Shown in pieces: positions 1 through 7,747 of a DNA stretch of 64,000 bases. Source of the stretch: Vibrio tubiashii ATCC 19109 (GTDB lineage: Bacteria > Pseudomonadota > Gammaproteobacteria > Enterobacterales > Vibrionaceae); the NCBI RefSeq assembly GCF_000772105.1, contig NZ_CP009355.1:1550001-1614000 (forward strand), written 5' to 3'. Positions within the stretch are counted from its first letter, which is position 1. Each line of letters begins with the position of its first letter. Below the pieces are notes generated by a model. The model had not been told where the DNA came from and did not search any database. It saw only the letters and a list, made by a program, of their open reading frames with translations. The translations under genes were made by a program, and so were the position numbers.

Positions 1-186
1 CCCTCTACCAACGGCTGGAGTCCAAAGTATCCAACCACACTGTTGAAGCATTTTGATAATGGTCGAAGTATTCCGCCTACTGGTAGAAAAAATTTCTTCG
101 AGATCATCAATAGATACTTCATAGCCACGGCCATAGCTGAAATTGTTGAGTAACTGCGACAATCTACGCAAGCGTAAGTCTTTCAT
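1..186 (-). CDS. SgrR-type transcriptional regulator, 5' end only
   Basis: The reverse strand reads ATG at 186 and stays open to the window edge (62 codons). The peptide starts MKDLRLRRLSQLLN and contains a winged-helix-like segment ending in TIIKMLQQCGWILWTP. This matches the N-terminal DNA-binding domain of SgrR-family regulators, in which a C-terminal solute-binding-protein-like domain follows. It resembles the same region of the complete SgrR-like gene at 26544-28028, which has the pattern RHVFTLVRTMEDSGWISW. The C-terminal domain lies outside the window, so ligand and target cannot be judged. The family call rests on the short N-terminal match only. Confidence 0.6.
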   Translation of the reverse strand, partial: MKDLRLRRLSQLLNNFSYGRGYEVSIDDLEEIFSTSRRNTSTIIKMLQQCGWILWTPAVGRG

Positions 187-434
187 ATTCTTATTTAGTA
201 TTGATGCCCCATTAGCTAAAATTAAAGGTACCTAGAGCTCGATAGGTGCCTTGAAAATAGTCTATTTCTCGGCATAAAGTTATTCATCCACTGTTGTTAT
301 TTTCACACACGAGAAGTCCATCATTTTTATATAAGAGCCGTAAATTTGTTTTATTTAGACACAAATTTAAATAATCATCATGTTCAACATCACAAACAAA
401 CTAAAACATCACTACCACTTCTTGGCTATCAAAT
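187..434. other. intergenic region, no gene seen
   Basis: AT-rich stretch between the 5' end of the SgrR-like gene and the hairpin cluster at 435-517. It should carry the promoter of the SgrR-like gene. I see no ORF with a plausible ribosome binding site and no repeat. Confidence 0.5.
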
Positions 435-517
435 TTAATAATCTCAAGTATGAGATTATTAATATTTGCAACCTTCCTTGGTTGCCAGATAGCTATCTAA
501 TCTAAATGGTTAGATAG
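435..517 (-). terminator. cluster of three hairpins after a small-gene operon
   Basis: Three consecutive perfect stems are visible: TTAATAATCTCA/TGAGATTATTAA (435-462, loop AGTA), GCAACC/GGTTGC (468-485), and CTATCTAA/TTAGATAG (493-517). The last overlaps the stop codon of the 497-736 gene. Read leftwards they lie just after that gene's end, so they are best explained as a compound transcription end or mRNA-stabilising structure. None is followed by a long T tract. Confidence 0.45.
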
Positions 518-736
518 TAGGGAATAAATAAATTTGAATTCCTCAGTTTGTTTTAACGCATGCAGAAAAACAATAGACTGACTGGTATAAGCAAGGTTCA
601 ACAATGTGCCTAAATTCGACTCATGTACCTGTTCACACATAATCGCAGCAACCATACAACCACGTACATTTTTGTCATTCACATCAATCTCTAACAACTG
701 AGCACAACGAATTGCCTCTTGTACACGAGTCTCCAT
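497..736 (-). CDS. hypothetical protein, second gene of a coupled pair
   Basis: 79 residues with no signal peptide or membrane segment, predicted mostly helical; not recognised. ATG at 736 follows the upstream gene's TAG with a single base between, so translation is almost certainly coupled. Its C-terminal part (ALKQTEEFKFIYSLL) resembles the C-terminus of the upstream protein (AMRHTEEFRMLLIL), suggesting the two share a domain or arose by partial duplication. It lies beside an effector-chaperone unit. A role in secretion is possible but unsupported. A toxin-antitoxin pair was considered, but no known toxin or antitoxin fold is visible. Confidence 0.6.
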   Translation of the reverse strand: METRVQEAIRCAQLLEIDVNDKNVRGCMVAAIMCEQVHESNLGTLLNLAYTSQSIVFLHALKQTEEFKFIYSLLSNHLD

Positions 737-737
737 G

Positions 738-1097
738 CTACATAAACCTCACTACAGCATCACCGTTTAATATAAGTAGCATTCGAAACTCTTCCGTATG
801 ACGCATAGCGTTCGCCAATAACTTTTCTCTGAAGCTCCAGTCTTCATCTGACGCTCTAGATACATACTGTTCAAGCTCTGCAAGCGCACTCTTCTCCGAT
901 ACGTCTGGAGTACTTGCAATAGAAGCTAAAATGGATTTATTTACATTAGACGACAAATCAAAGTTTCTTTTTCGGCTATCTTCTATCAATGCTTTTAGAA
1001 CCTTTTTCTTTTGTGCGCGAATCATACACATTTTTAACTCATGACGATCAAATGCATAACCAATTTCATCCAGTAGTTCTGTAACTTCCTGAAACAT
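738..1097 (-). CDS. hypothetical protein, first gene of a coupled pair
   Basis: 119 residues, rich in charged helical sequence, with no export signal; not recognised. The start is well supported: AGGAG lies just upstream of ATG at 1097. The C-terminus carries the motif H-T-E-E-F-R, echoed as Q-T-E-E-F-K in the downstream 79-residue protein. The two genes form a bicistron with a 1-base gap and end in the hairpin cluster at 435-517. Base composition is AT-rich like the neighbouring effector genes, which fits an accessory gene, but no function can be assigned. Confidence 0.65.
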   Translation of the reverse strand: MFQEVTELLDEIGYAFDRHELKMCMIRAQKKKVLKALIEDSRKRNFDLSSNVNKSILASIASTPDVSEKSALAELEQYVSRASDEDWSFREKLLANAMRHTEEFRMLLILNGDAVVRFM

Positions 1098-1644
1098 ACT
1101 TTCTCCTAACTAAAACTAAACCGATCTTCTATACATGGTTAATTCCAGCCTGACGTTATATTTCATTTTAAACTCTATCTTTAGAACGAACTTGTACATC
1201 ATCCTGATAGATTGTTTTTATTAATCGGCCTTCACTAAATCTCTAAACTAGCAATAGCAGTTTTCCTAAAATCAACACGCAATGTAGAAGTTTCACGATG
1301 ATCCCTTTTCTCAATAAAATGGGGAGATCAATGATTGCGAAAACAAATTAATAGTACGGCTATCAGAAAAATAAACCATGAAACAAATAGGGCATAAAAC
1401 TGCATGTTTTAGTGATCGCTGTCACGTTAAAAATATTTTTAGTTAACAACAGTTATTTAAAATCAACAACTTAATGAAGGAAAATACCTAATACGTGAAG
1501 AGACCGCCCGAGAATGAGACAACAGGTCGAACCAGGACGTACAATCGCGATTCAAACATCTAACGTGACAGTTAAGCGACAGTGGAAGGCTAGTCTAGTT
1601 AGGAAAATGGTGACTAGTAGTATTAGAAGTAAGCCATATGAGGG
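1098..1644. other. long intergenic region without a supported gene
   Basis: About 550 bases separate the small bicistron from the effector-chaperone unit. A 62-codon ORF (1514-1702, plus strand) has no good ribosome binding site, runs through the hairpin at 1645-1674, and matches nothing recognised. The region probably holds the promoter of the 738-1097 gene. No insertion-sequence ends are seen. Confidence 0.45.
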
Positions 1645-1674
1645 GATCCACCTTGTTTTCCGGCAAAGTGGATC
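1645..1674 (-). terminator. hairpin downstream of the effector-chaperone operon
   Basis: GATCCACCTTG (1645-1655) pairs with CAAAGTGGATC (1664-1674) across an 8-base loop, with one G-U pair. It lies 55 bases after the stop of the 1729-2202 gene in the direction of that gene. There is no T run, so a Rho-independent role is uncertain. Confidence 0.4.
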
Positions 1675-1728
1675 GGTTTATCAACATCAGTCTGATTTTT
1701 AGAAATAGAGCATAGATAAAACAGTAAC

Positions 1729-2202
1729 TTAGACTCTGATGTTACTTGAGCTGAAAGAGTGAGTAACAGGCGTTGTTTCCTGTTCTTGAACTGGATCTTC
1801 GTCCGCTGATAGGAGCTCATCCCATTCATGCGCTTTCTCAAGCAAATCTGTCAGCGTTTCCTGAATCAAGCCAGAGCGATAATCAACTAACCTGACCGTA
1901 GTGAAAACAGATGCCTGTTCAGTACCTGAAAAAACACCGATACCGGGTTCGCCGCGAAGAGGTCCCATAGCGTACTCCGCAAACAACGAGAAAAGCTGTT
2001 TAGGTATCTGACTTGGAATAGTCACTGTTGTCGTTACAGAGAAGGCTAACTCCTGTAATACAGTATTGCCGACTATATTGACAACATAAGGGGGGCCCTC
2101 GGGACCTGCTGCTGAATGAACTTCAAAACAACAGACTTGGTTCTCATCAAAACTCAGCTGCTCAACGGCCAAGTCAGCAAGTATCTTTTTATATATATCC
2201 AA
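1729..2202 (-). CDS. type III secretion chaperone, CesT-like
   Basis: 157-residue acidic protein, predicted to be the dedicated cytoplasmic chaperone of the effector encoded just upstream (2230-2943, 27-base gap). It is clearly related to the chaperone at 59245-59694. Both start MDIY, both have P-L/F-R-G-x-x-G-I/V-G in the middle (here residues ~80-90), and both end with a helix Q-x-T-L-x-x-L-L-x-K followed by a short S/N-S-x-I tail. The start is a TTG at 2202 with AGGAG 9 bases upstream; the MDIY match to the paralogue supports it over internal starts. The CesT-like assignment comes from size, acidity, pairing and the VPA0451-like paralogue. Binding to the neighbour is inference. Confidence 0.75.
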   Translation of the reverse strand: MDIYKKILADLAVEQLSFDENQVCCFEVHSAAGPEGPPYVVNIVGNTVLQELAFSVTTTVTIPSQIPKQLFSLFAEYAMGPLRGEPGIGVFSGTEQASVFTTVRLVDYRSGLIQETLTDLLEKAHEWDELLSADEDPVQEQETTPVTHSFSSSNIRV

Positions 2203-2229
2203 AGGTAATTACTCCTGTTAGCTCACTAT

Positions 2230-2943
2230 TTACATCCCGAGCTGTAAATTTTGGTCCTTTTGTTGCTCATACGGCGCTATGAACTGAGCGTTAAATTCCG
2301 CATTCACTCTATGACTGAGGTCTTCACAGTGATTTCTTAGCTCAACCAGTTTTTTCTGGTCACCAGCTAAAGCTGGGGCTTGCTGTAAATACTCATCGGT
2401 CAGACGACTAAAAATGGCATCTTTACCAACGATAAAGCTAGAGAAGTTTTGGTTAATGAACTCTAGTGCGCCGCTATCCATATTCTCTAGGCCTAAACGA
2501 GCCTTGTTGGCATCAGTGACATCGTCGAATGTGGCTGTCGAAGGATCTGTGCCAGGCTTTAAAAACTGGGCATCATTCTTAAAATCACCGGCTGTCTGGC
2601 TAAACGCTGCTTTCACTAAATTTTGTACAGGGATGGCCTCTGTTAACTGTTTTTGCACTTCTGTTTTTATCTGAGTGGCTCTAGTCGTAAATGCACTCTC
2701 ATTCTTGTTGGCAGCTCTGCTGAAAAAATCAACGACAGCGTTCTTAATTCGTCCTGCCTTTGATAAATGCCCTAAATCCCGAGTTGCAGAAACCTGCCCA
2801 CTCCCATCCACGGTGATGGTGTAATCTTTACCCATACCTAAGTTAAGGTGGAATTTCTGTTCTTCACCCGTGTTTACTTTATCAAACTGTAAGTTATTGC
2901 TAACCGCATTTGTAATTGCGGGGTTAACACCACTAATCGACAT
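2230..2943 (-). CDS. candidate type III secreted effector, unknown activity
   Basis: 237 residues, soluble, no Sec signal. Residues ~38-52 (GKDYTITVDGSGQVS) align in place with residues ~39-53 of the VPA0450-like effector in this window (GKEYSVTKNSDGEIS). In both, a basic/aromatic stretch (VVDFFSRAANK here) follows. This shared N-terminus is the likely secretion or chaperone-binding region, and may bind membranes as reported for N-terminal domains of some Vibrio effectors. The rest (residues ~90-237) is helical, with no Fic, phosphatase, protease or transferase motif that I recognise. It is followed by a dedicated chaperone gene. The start ATG has AAGGAAG upstream. Effector status is inferred from pairing and N-terminal similarity. 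Confidence 0.65.
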   Translation of the reverse strand: MSISGVNPAITNAVSNNLQFDKVNTGEEQKFHLNLGMGKDYTITVDGSGQVSATRDLGHLSKAGRIKNAVVDFFSRAANKNESAFTTRATQIKTEVQKQLTEAIPVQNLVKAAFSQTAGDFKNDAQFLKPGTDPSTATFDDVTDANKARLGLENMDSGALEFINQNFSSFIVGKDAIFSRLTDEYLQQAPALAGDQKKLVELRNHCEDLSHRVNAEFNAQFIAPYEQQKDQNLQLGM

Positions 2944-3170
2944 CTAATTCTTCCTTACTGCGAGGTTTACCTTGATATGACATATACCTTAGCCTCAAAT
3001 TAAAACGATTGTTATCAGTAACGGCCGAGCTATTTTAGAATCGATAAAAGTTAGAAAACTCCAATATAATCATATTATTAGCAATACATTCATTGTCTAA
3101 AAACAAGGTGTAGAATAGGAGAAAGGGGATAGGTGAAAAGAGGATTCTGTAAGCTTGTGAAAAAGAAAAA

Positions 3171-3200
3171 GCCCGACAAACAGCTATTTGTCGGGCTTTT
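3171..3200 (-). terminator. Rho-independent terminator of the yjiH-like gene
   Basis: GCCCGACAAA (3171-3180) pairs with TTTGTCGGGC (3187-3196) over a 6-base loop. A-rich sequence on the left gives a T tract for leftward transcription, and TTTT follows on the right, so it can work in both directions. Confidence 0.85.
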
Positions 3201-3222
3201 AGGGCTGAACAGTTCAGTTCGA

Positions 3223-4596
3223 TTAGAAGATCGCGTGTGCCACTAGAACAATAATCGGAAGCGTCACTAACGTACGTAGTAGGAAAATTGCCACCAATTC
3301 TAGGAAGTTAATTGGCACCTTACTGCTTAAGATCACCGAACCTGTTTCTGACATGAAAATCAGCTGAGTAACAGACAGCGCTGCAACAACAAACTTGGTT
3401 AAATCCGCATTCACAGATGACGCCGCAATGATTGAAGGAACATACATATCAGTGAAGCCCACCAGCATAGTTTCCGCCGCCGCCGCTGCTTCTGGCACAT
3501 TAAGTAGCTCTAGTAGAGGTACAAACGGAGCACCCAGCATCGAGAACAATGGCGTCGCTTCTGCAACCACTAGGCCTAGTGTACCAATCGCCATAACAAC
3601 AGGAAGAACACCAAACACCATATCTAGCGCGTTATGCACACCTTCTTTAGCCACTGAGCCTAAGCTTTTTACTTTGTCGGCACGCTTCAGTGCTAGCTCC
3701 ATACCAAAGCCTAGAGTCGATTTACCTGCTGGAACCAGTTCATCATCTCGGTTCGGTGCACTACCATCAATGTAGAGATCTTTTTTGTAAGATAGTGGTG
3801 GCAGGAACTGAATTACCATCGCCGCCGCAACGCCAGACAAACAGATCGCAAAGTAAAACGGTACAAAGTAGTTTGCTAATCCAACTTGAGTCAGTACCAC
3901 TAGCGAGAATGAAATACCCACAGGTGAGAACATAGTTGCAACGACCGCTGCTTCACGCGCTGTGTATTTTTTATCTTCATACTGCTTGCTAGTTAAGATA
4001 ACACCGACCGTACCATCGCCTAACCATGAAGACATACAGTCAATCGCCGCTCTACCCGGTAGACGGAAAACAGGGCGCATAAACTTACTCAGTAACGTAC
4101 CCAACAGCTCAAGCAAACCAAAATTAAGCAGTAGCGGAAGCAATAATCCCGCAAGGAAGAAAGTCACCAATAGCGATGGAAGCAAGTCATTTAAAACTAG
4201 ACCACCCGTATTACCGTTCCAGATGATCTCTGGCCCGATTTGATGCAACGCCAGTAGCGTGAATAACGCACCTAACGAACGAATCACTAGCCAAGTTGGA
4301 GTCAGAATGAAAAGTCTTGTAAGCAGATAAGATTGCGTAACAAAAGTTGGCTTTAAAAGACTTGCAGCAAGTGATGCAAAAGCTGAAAAACAGATCACGC
4401 CAGTGACCGTCGGTAAAATAGCATCCCCTAGCAGCGCTTTAACCCCTTTAGCCATTAAAGCCAGTGGGAAGGTAAAGTTACCGTCGTAGGTTAGCGGAGC
4501 AAGGAAAAAGAATAATCCTAGCAATGATGGAATCGCAAACATCAGCAGATTCCGGTTAGTTTTGTGGTTCTCTTCAACGAGAAGTGTATCGCTCAT
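3223..4596 (-). CDS. YjiH family inner-membrane protein (nucleoside-recognition Gate domains)
   Basis: 457 residues with about ten hydrophobic segments. It resembles YjiH-family proteins, which contain two Gate (nucleoside-recognition) domains, probably transport small organic solutes, and have no firmly established substrate. Visible Gate-like features are the intramembrane segment with GRAAIDCMSSWLGDGTVG (residues ~180-197) and a second repeat near GFTDMYVPSIIAA. Length is normal for the family. ATG at 4596 has GGGAG 7 bases upstream. It is a single gene ending at a strong terminator, with its 5' side facing the 3' end of a LysR gene on the same strand. Histidine or nucleoside transport has been suggested for relatives; the sequence alone does not decide. 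Confidence 0.8.
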   Translation of the reverse strand: MSDTLLVEENHKTNRNLLMFAIPSLLGLFFFLAPLTYDGNFTFPLALMAKGVKALLGDAILPTVTGVICFSAFASLAASLLKPTFVTQSYLLTRLFILTPTWLVIRSLGALFTLLALHQIGPEIIWNGNTGGLVLNDLLPSLLVTFFLAGLLLPLLLNFGLLELLGTLLSKFMRPVFRLPGRAAIDCMSSWLGDGTVGVILTSKQYEDKKYTAREAAVVATMFSPVGISFSLVVLTQVGLANYFVPFYFAICLSGVAAAMVIQFLPPLSYKKDLYIDGSAPNRDDELVPAGKSTLGFGMELALKRADKVKSLGSVAKEGVHNALDMVFGVLPVVMAIGTLGLVVAEATPLFSMLGAPFVPLLELLNVPEAAAAAETMLVGFTDMYVPSIIAASSVNADLTKFVVAALSVTQLIFMSETGSVILSSKVPINFLELVAIFLLRTLVTLPIIVLVAHAIF

Positions 4597-4781
4597 CTGA
4601 CTACTCCCTAGATGACTACAATTTCACTTAAAGTGAATAAATCTTCAATATGAGCGATTATATATCCTAAAAAATCCAACACAAGCTAAAATTGCAATTT
4701 TATTCACCATTAATAAATAAAAAGTCAAACTTAACATCTATAACAATAACTAAACAACAAAACATAACACTAGAGAATACT

Positions 4782-5684
4782 TCACGATTTACTGAGAGTA
4801 TCTGGTGTCCCTCCTCGCGAGTTTAGCTCTGTCACTAACTCAACAAAATTATCTAGCGGTGCGTTGGGCGAGTGCGGTAACCACACCAAACCAATTGGCC
4901 ACTGGGCATAGCTCCCCTTCAATGGAATAAAACGCACATGTGGATTGCTTATCGCTTGAGCGCTTTGAGGAACGATAGTAAATCCCAGTCGAGCAGAGAC
5001 TAATGCGAGTAACGTTAAGATATCATCCGCTTCTTGGACAATGGATAACTCCAGTTGATTGGCTGCGAGATAGCCCTCTATTTGTCGGCTGAGTCCTGGG
5101 CCTCGATTAGTCGCCAATTTTAAATAGTTATGCCGAGCTAACGAATGCCAAAGCAATTGCTCGTCAATGTCTTCATCTCGATGAATGGCGACCACCAATT
5201 GATCATCAAACAGAGGTAAAGTTTGAAACTGACTATCGCTCGGAATGCGATTGAAGCTTACATCAAGCTCGCCACTTTGCAGTTGGTCTAGTTGGGTTTG
5301 GGAAGGAATGTCATTCAGCACAATATTGACGTCAGGGTAGCGCTGCTTGAATGCGGCCACAAAACGAGGCGCCTCGTGGTAGGTCGAAACTCCAAAGCCG
5401 ATTTTCAAACTTCCGTACAACCCAGATGATACACGCTGAGACAGGGTGCCGAACTGCTCAAATTGACGCAGTAGGCGCTGAGCCTCGGGTAACAGCGACT
5501 GACCTGCAGCGGTCAAACGCGCCCCATGGCGACCACGCTCAAATAGTGGAGCACCCACTTTGGTTTCTAAACGTTGAATTTTCTTGGTAATGGCAGGTTG
5601 CGTGAGAAACAGTCTCTCCGATGCCAACCGATAGTTTTGGCTCTCAGCCAAAATACAGAACGCTTTAAGTAACTCAACTTCCAT
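4782..5684 (-). CDS. LysR family transcriptional regulator
   Basis: 300 residues. An N-terminal winged helix-turn-helix (residues ~3-62, with ASERLFLTQPAITKKIQRLE as recognition region) precedes a periplasmic-binding-protein-like effector domain (~90-290). This is the standard LysR layout and length. It is transcribed divergently from the nitrilase-family gene at 5780 with about 95 bases between them. That is the usual arrangement when a LysR protein controls its neighbour and itself. The probable target is therefore the amidase gene; the inducer cannot be read from sequence. The intergenic region contains TTATATGGAATGAAATAA-like AT-rich dyads but no operator that I can fix. Confidence 0.9.
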   Translation of the reverse strand: MEVELLKAFCILAESQNYRLASERLFLTQPAITKKIQRLETKVGAPLFERGRHGARLTAAGQSLLPEAQRLLRQFEQFGTLSQRVSSGLYGSLKIGFGVSTYHEAPRFVAAFKQRYPDVNIVLNDIPSQTQLDQLQSGELDVSFNRIPSDSQFQTLPLFDDQLVVAIHRDEDIDEQLLWHSLARHNYLKLATNRGPGLSRQIEGYLAANQLELSIVQEADDILTLLALVSARLGFTIVPQSAQAISNPHVRFIPLKGSYAQWPIGLVWLPHSPNAPLDNFVELVTELNSRGGTPDTLSKS

Positions 5685-5779
5685 TCCAAACCCTTATTGA
5701 ATAGAGAATTTATTTCATTATATGGAATGAAATAATTTTCTTAAACTCACAACCAGTTTTTATCAAGTAAGGAATCTCC

Positions 5780-6739
5780 GTGGAAAAGTTACGTGTCGCA
5801 TCCGTTCAATTTAATCATCACCCTGGGGATAAAGCGTACAACCTTGCTGTGATTGAGCACTATGTAAAAAGCGCTCAAACGCAAGGGGTTGAGCTTATCT
5901 GCTTCCCAGAAATGTGTATCTCAGGCTACTGGCATGTTTCTAAATTGAACAAAGAGCAAATCGTTCAACTTGCCGAACCGATTCCGGCAGGCAGTTCTAG
6001 CCAGCAGATTTTGTCACTTTCCAAGCAAACGGGGATCAACATTGGCGTTGGATTGATTGAAATTGATGAGCAAGGCTGTCTCTACAATACCTTTATCCTA
6101 GCGATGCCGAACGGCAACATCACCAAGCACAGAAAACTGCATACCTTTGTCAGCCCGCATATGAGCAGCGGCGACCAATACACCGTGGTCGAAACCCCGC
6201 AAGGTTGGCGAGTGGGCATATTGATTTGTTGGGATAACAACTTAGTTGAGAACGTAAGGATGACAGCACTTAAGGGCGCAGACGTTCTGCTTGCCCCTCA
6301 CCAGACAGGAGGTTGCCATTCGCGTAGCCCGAACGCGATGGGAAGGATCGAACCGCAACTTTGGCTTAACCGACATAAAGACCCGGAAGCCATTCGAACT
6401 GAAATGCAAGGGCGAAAAGGGCGCGCTTGGCTAATGCGTTGGCTGCCTTCCCGAGCGCACGACAATGGGCTGTTTCTGATATTTAGCAATGGTGTTGGCG
6501 TTGATATGGATGAAGTGAGAACAGGCAATGCGATGATCTTAAACCCTTACGGTGAGACCATGGTTGAAACTGACGCAATAGACAACGCGATGATCATTGC
6601 CGACCTTGATCCCAACGAGCTTGATATGTGTACCGGTAGGCGTTGGATAAGGGGGCGTAGACCAGAACTGTATCGTGAGCTTGCCCAGCGACAAGGCTAT
6701 GAGCTTGACCCTTATCATGCCCGGTTTAACGAAAAATAG
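5780..6739 (+). CDS. nitrilase-superfamily carbon-nitrogen hydrolase
   Basis: 319-residue cytoplasmic hydrolase with the complete catalytic triad of the family: Glu44 (CFPEMCISGYW), Lys119 (HRKLH) and Cys150 (ILICWDNN). Such enzymes cleave amide or nitrile C-N bonds; branches include N-carbamoyl-amine amidases, aliphatic amidases and omega-amidases. Substrate is not decidable here. The insertion around residues 175-225 (GCHSRSPNAMGRIEPQLWLN onward) marks a distinct branch. The start is GTG at 5780 with TAAGGA about 8 bases upstream; no better ATG is available before the conserved N-terminal strand. It is divergent from the LysR gene and followed by the convergent AraC gene. Confidence 0.88.
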   Translation: MEKLRVASVQFNHHPGDKAYNLAVIEHYVKSAQTQGVELICFPEMCISGYWHVSKLNKEQIVQLAEPIPAGSSSQQILSLSKQTGINIGVGLIEIDEQGCLYNTFILAMPNGNITKHRKLHTFVSPHMSSGDQYTVVETPQGWRVGILICWDNNLVENVRMTALKGADVLLAPHQTGGCHSRSPNAMGRIEPQLWLNRHKDPEAIRTEMQGRKGRAWLMRWLPSRAHDNGLFLIFSNGVGVDMDEVRTGNAMILNPYGETMVETDAIDNAMIIADLDPNELDMCTGRRWIRGRRPELYRELAQRQGYELDPYHARFNEK

Positions 6740-6775
6740 TTCACCACTATCTGACCTTAGAGCTAGCCTCTAAGG

Positions 6776-7747
6776 TCACTTAACAATGGGGATCTGAAAA
6801 GAGAAAGTGACACCGCCCACTTCTGTCAGCTCTATATAACGTATCATTTCGACAAAAAAGCCGTCTTCATCAATCTCAAGATTCTTCTTCAGAGCAATAT
6901 CAAACAAAGCTTCAAGCGCGGCACTGTAACCAGCATCAGAGACTAGGTAAACATCACTGCATAAGTAGTAACCTTCCGGCAGAGTAAAATCATACTTTTG
7001 TTCTTCAACTTGCCAGTCGCCAATATAGGTATCGATTTGATCCCAACTTTGCTCTAGTTGATTAACCGGGGTTGCCCCCATCAAACGAACCGATTTCTCA
7101 CCATAGATTTCCATCACGCTGTCCCAATCTGGGTCAACCATAGAGAGCTTTTTCATCCCCCGTTTCGGATACCAGATCAGCTCTGTCGGCATAGACTGAG
7201 CCAATTCGTTTTCTAGAGGGATATCTTTCCCCGGATGGCCGAGTTGACGGATAAATGCAGCAGATTCTCGCGGCGTTAATTCACAACCCATTTTACGTAC
7301 TTGTTTAGCCGTCACACCGAGCTCTCGCTTAAGTGCTTTACCCAGAGCTTGAGAAGAAGAAAACCCACAATATTGAGCAATCTCTGTCACGCTCCAAGGA
7401 TCATTGTTCATCAGTAGGCTAACCGACACCTGCAACCTTAAGCGACTTAAATATTGCCCGGGCGTCTCGTTAAACAGCTCGGTAAATTGGCGGTGAAAAT
7501 GATAGGGCGAAATCGCACTGGCCGTCGCGATTTGCTCCCAAGTTCTGTGCTCATCAAGTTCTTTATGCATTAAGTACAAGGCGTGTGAAAATCGCTTGCG
7601 CAGATGCTCAGGCAGCGGCTCTAGCAAGGCTATCTCGGGAACCAGCAAGAAGGGCTGCTTTTCATTTTCTGCCATTGCACTCGGTCCTTTTAGATCAATA
7701 AAATCACTATCGCCCGCTTGATCGATTAAATCAAATACCTTGCTCAT
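6776..7747 (-). CDS. AraC family regulator with C-terminal effector-binding domain
   Basis: 323 residues. The AraC-type double helix-turn-helix is near the N-terminus (residues ~50-155: WEQIATASAISPYHFHRQF and VTEIAQYCGFSSSQALGKALK). The C-terminal half (~185-323) resembles a GyrI/Rob-type small-molecule-binding domain, ending FSFQIPI as these often do. This is the arrangement of Rob/SoxS-like activators of efflux pumps. Its ATG overlaps the stop of the RND gene by one base (TAATG), so it is the last gene of the efflux operon and probably regulates it in response to a pump substrate. That role is inferred from context. Confidence 0.85.
   Translation of the reverse strand: MSKVFDLIDQAGDSDFIDLKGPSAMAENEKQPFLLVPEIALLEPLPEHLRKRFSHALYLMHKELDEHRTWEQIATASAISPYHFHRQFTELFNETPGQYLSRLRLQVSVSLLMNNDPWSVTEIAQYCGFSSSQALGKALKRELGVTAKQVRKMGCELTPRESAAFIRQLGHPGKDIPLENELAQSMPTELIWYPKRGMKKLSMVDPDWDSVMEIYGEKSVRLMGATPVNQLEQSWDQIDTYIGDWQVEEQKYDFTLPEGYYLCSDVYLVSDAGYSAALEALFDIALKKNLEIDEDGFFVEMIRYIELTEVGGVTFSFQIPIVK

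Noticed and set aside
497..1097. Toxin-antitoxin pair
   Set aside because: The one-base spacing fits, but neither protein has a known toxin or antitoxin fold, and the two resemble each other rather than forming a basic/acidic pair.
1514..1702. 62-codon plus-strand ORF beside the effector unit
   Set aside because: No convincing ribosome binding site, crosses the hairpin at 1645-1674, and no recognisable content; left as intergenic.
3395..3775. 126-codon antisense ORF inside the YjiH-like gene
   Set aside because: Low-complexity Ser/Ala content and no start signals; shadow of the membrane protein gene.
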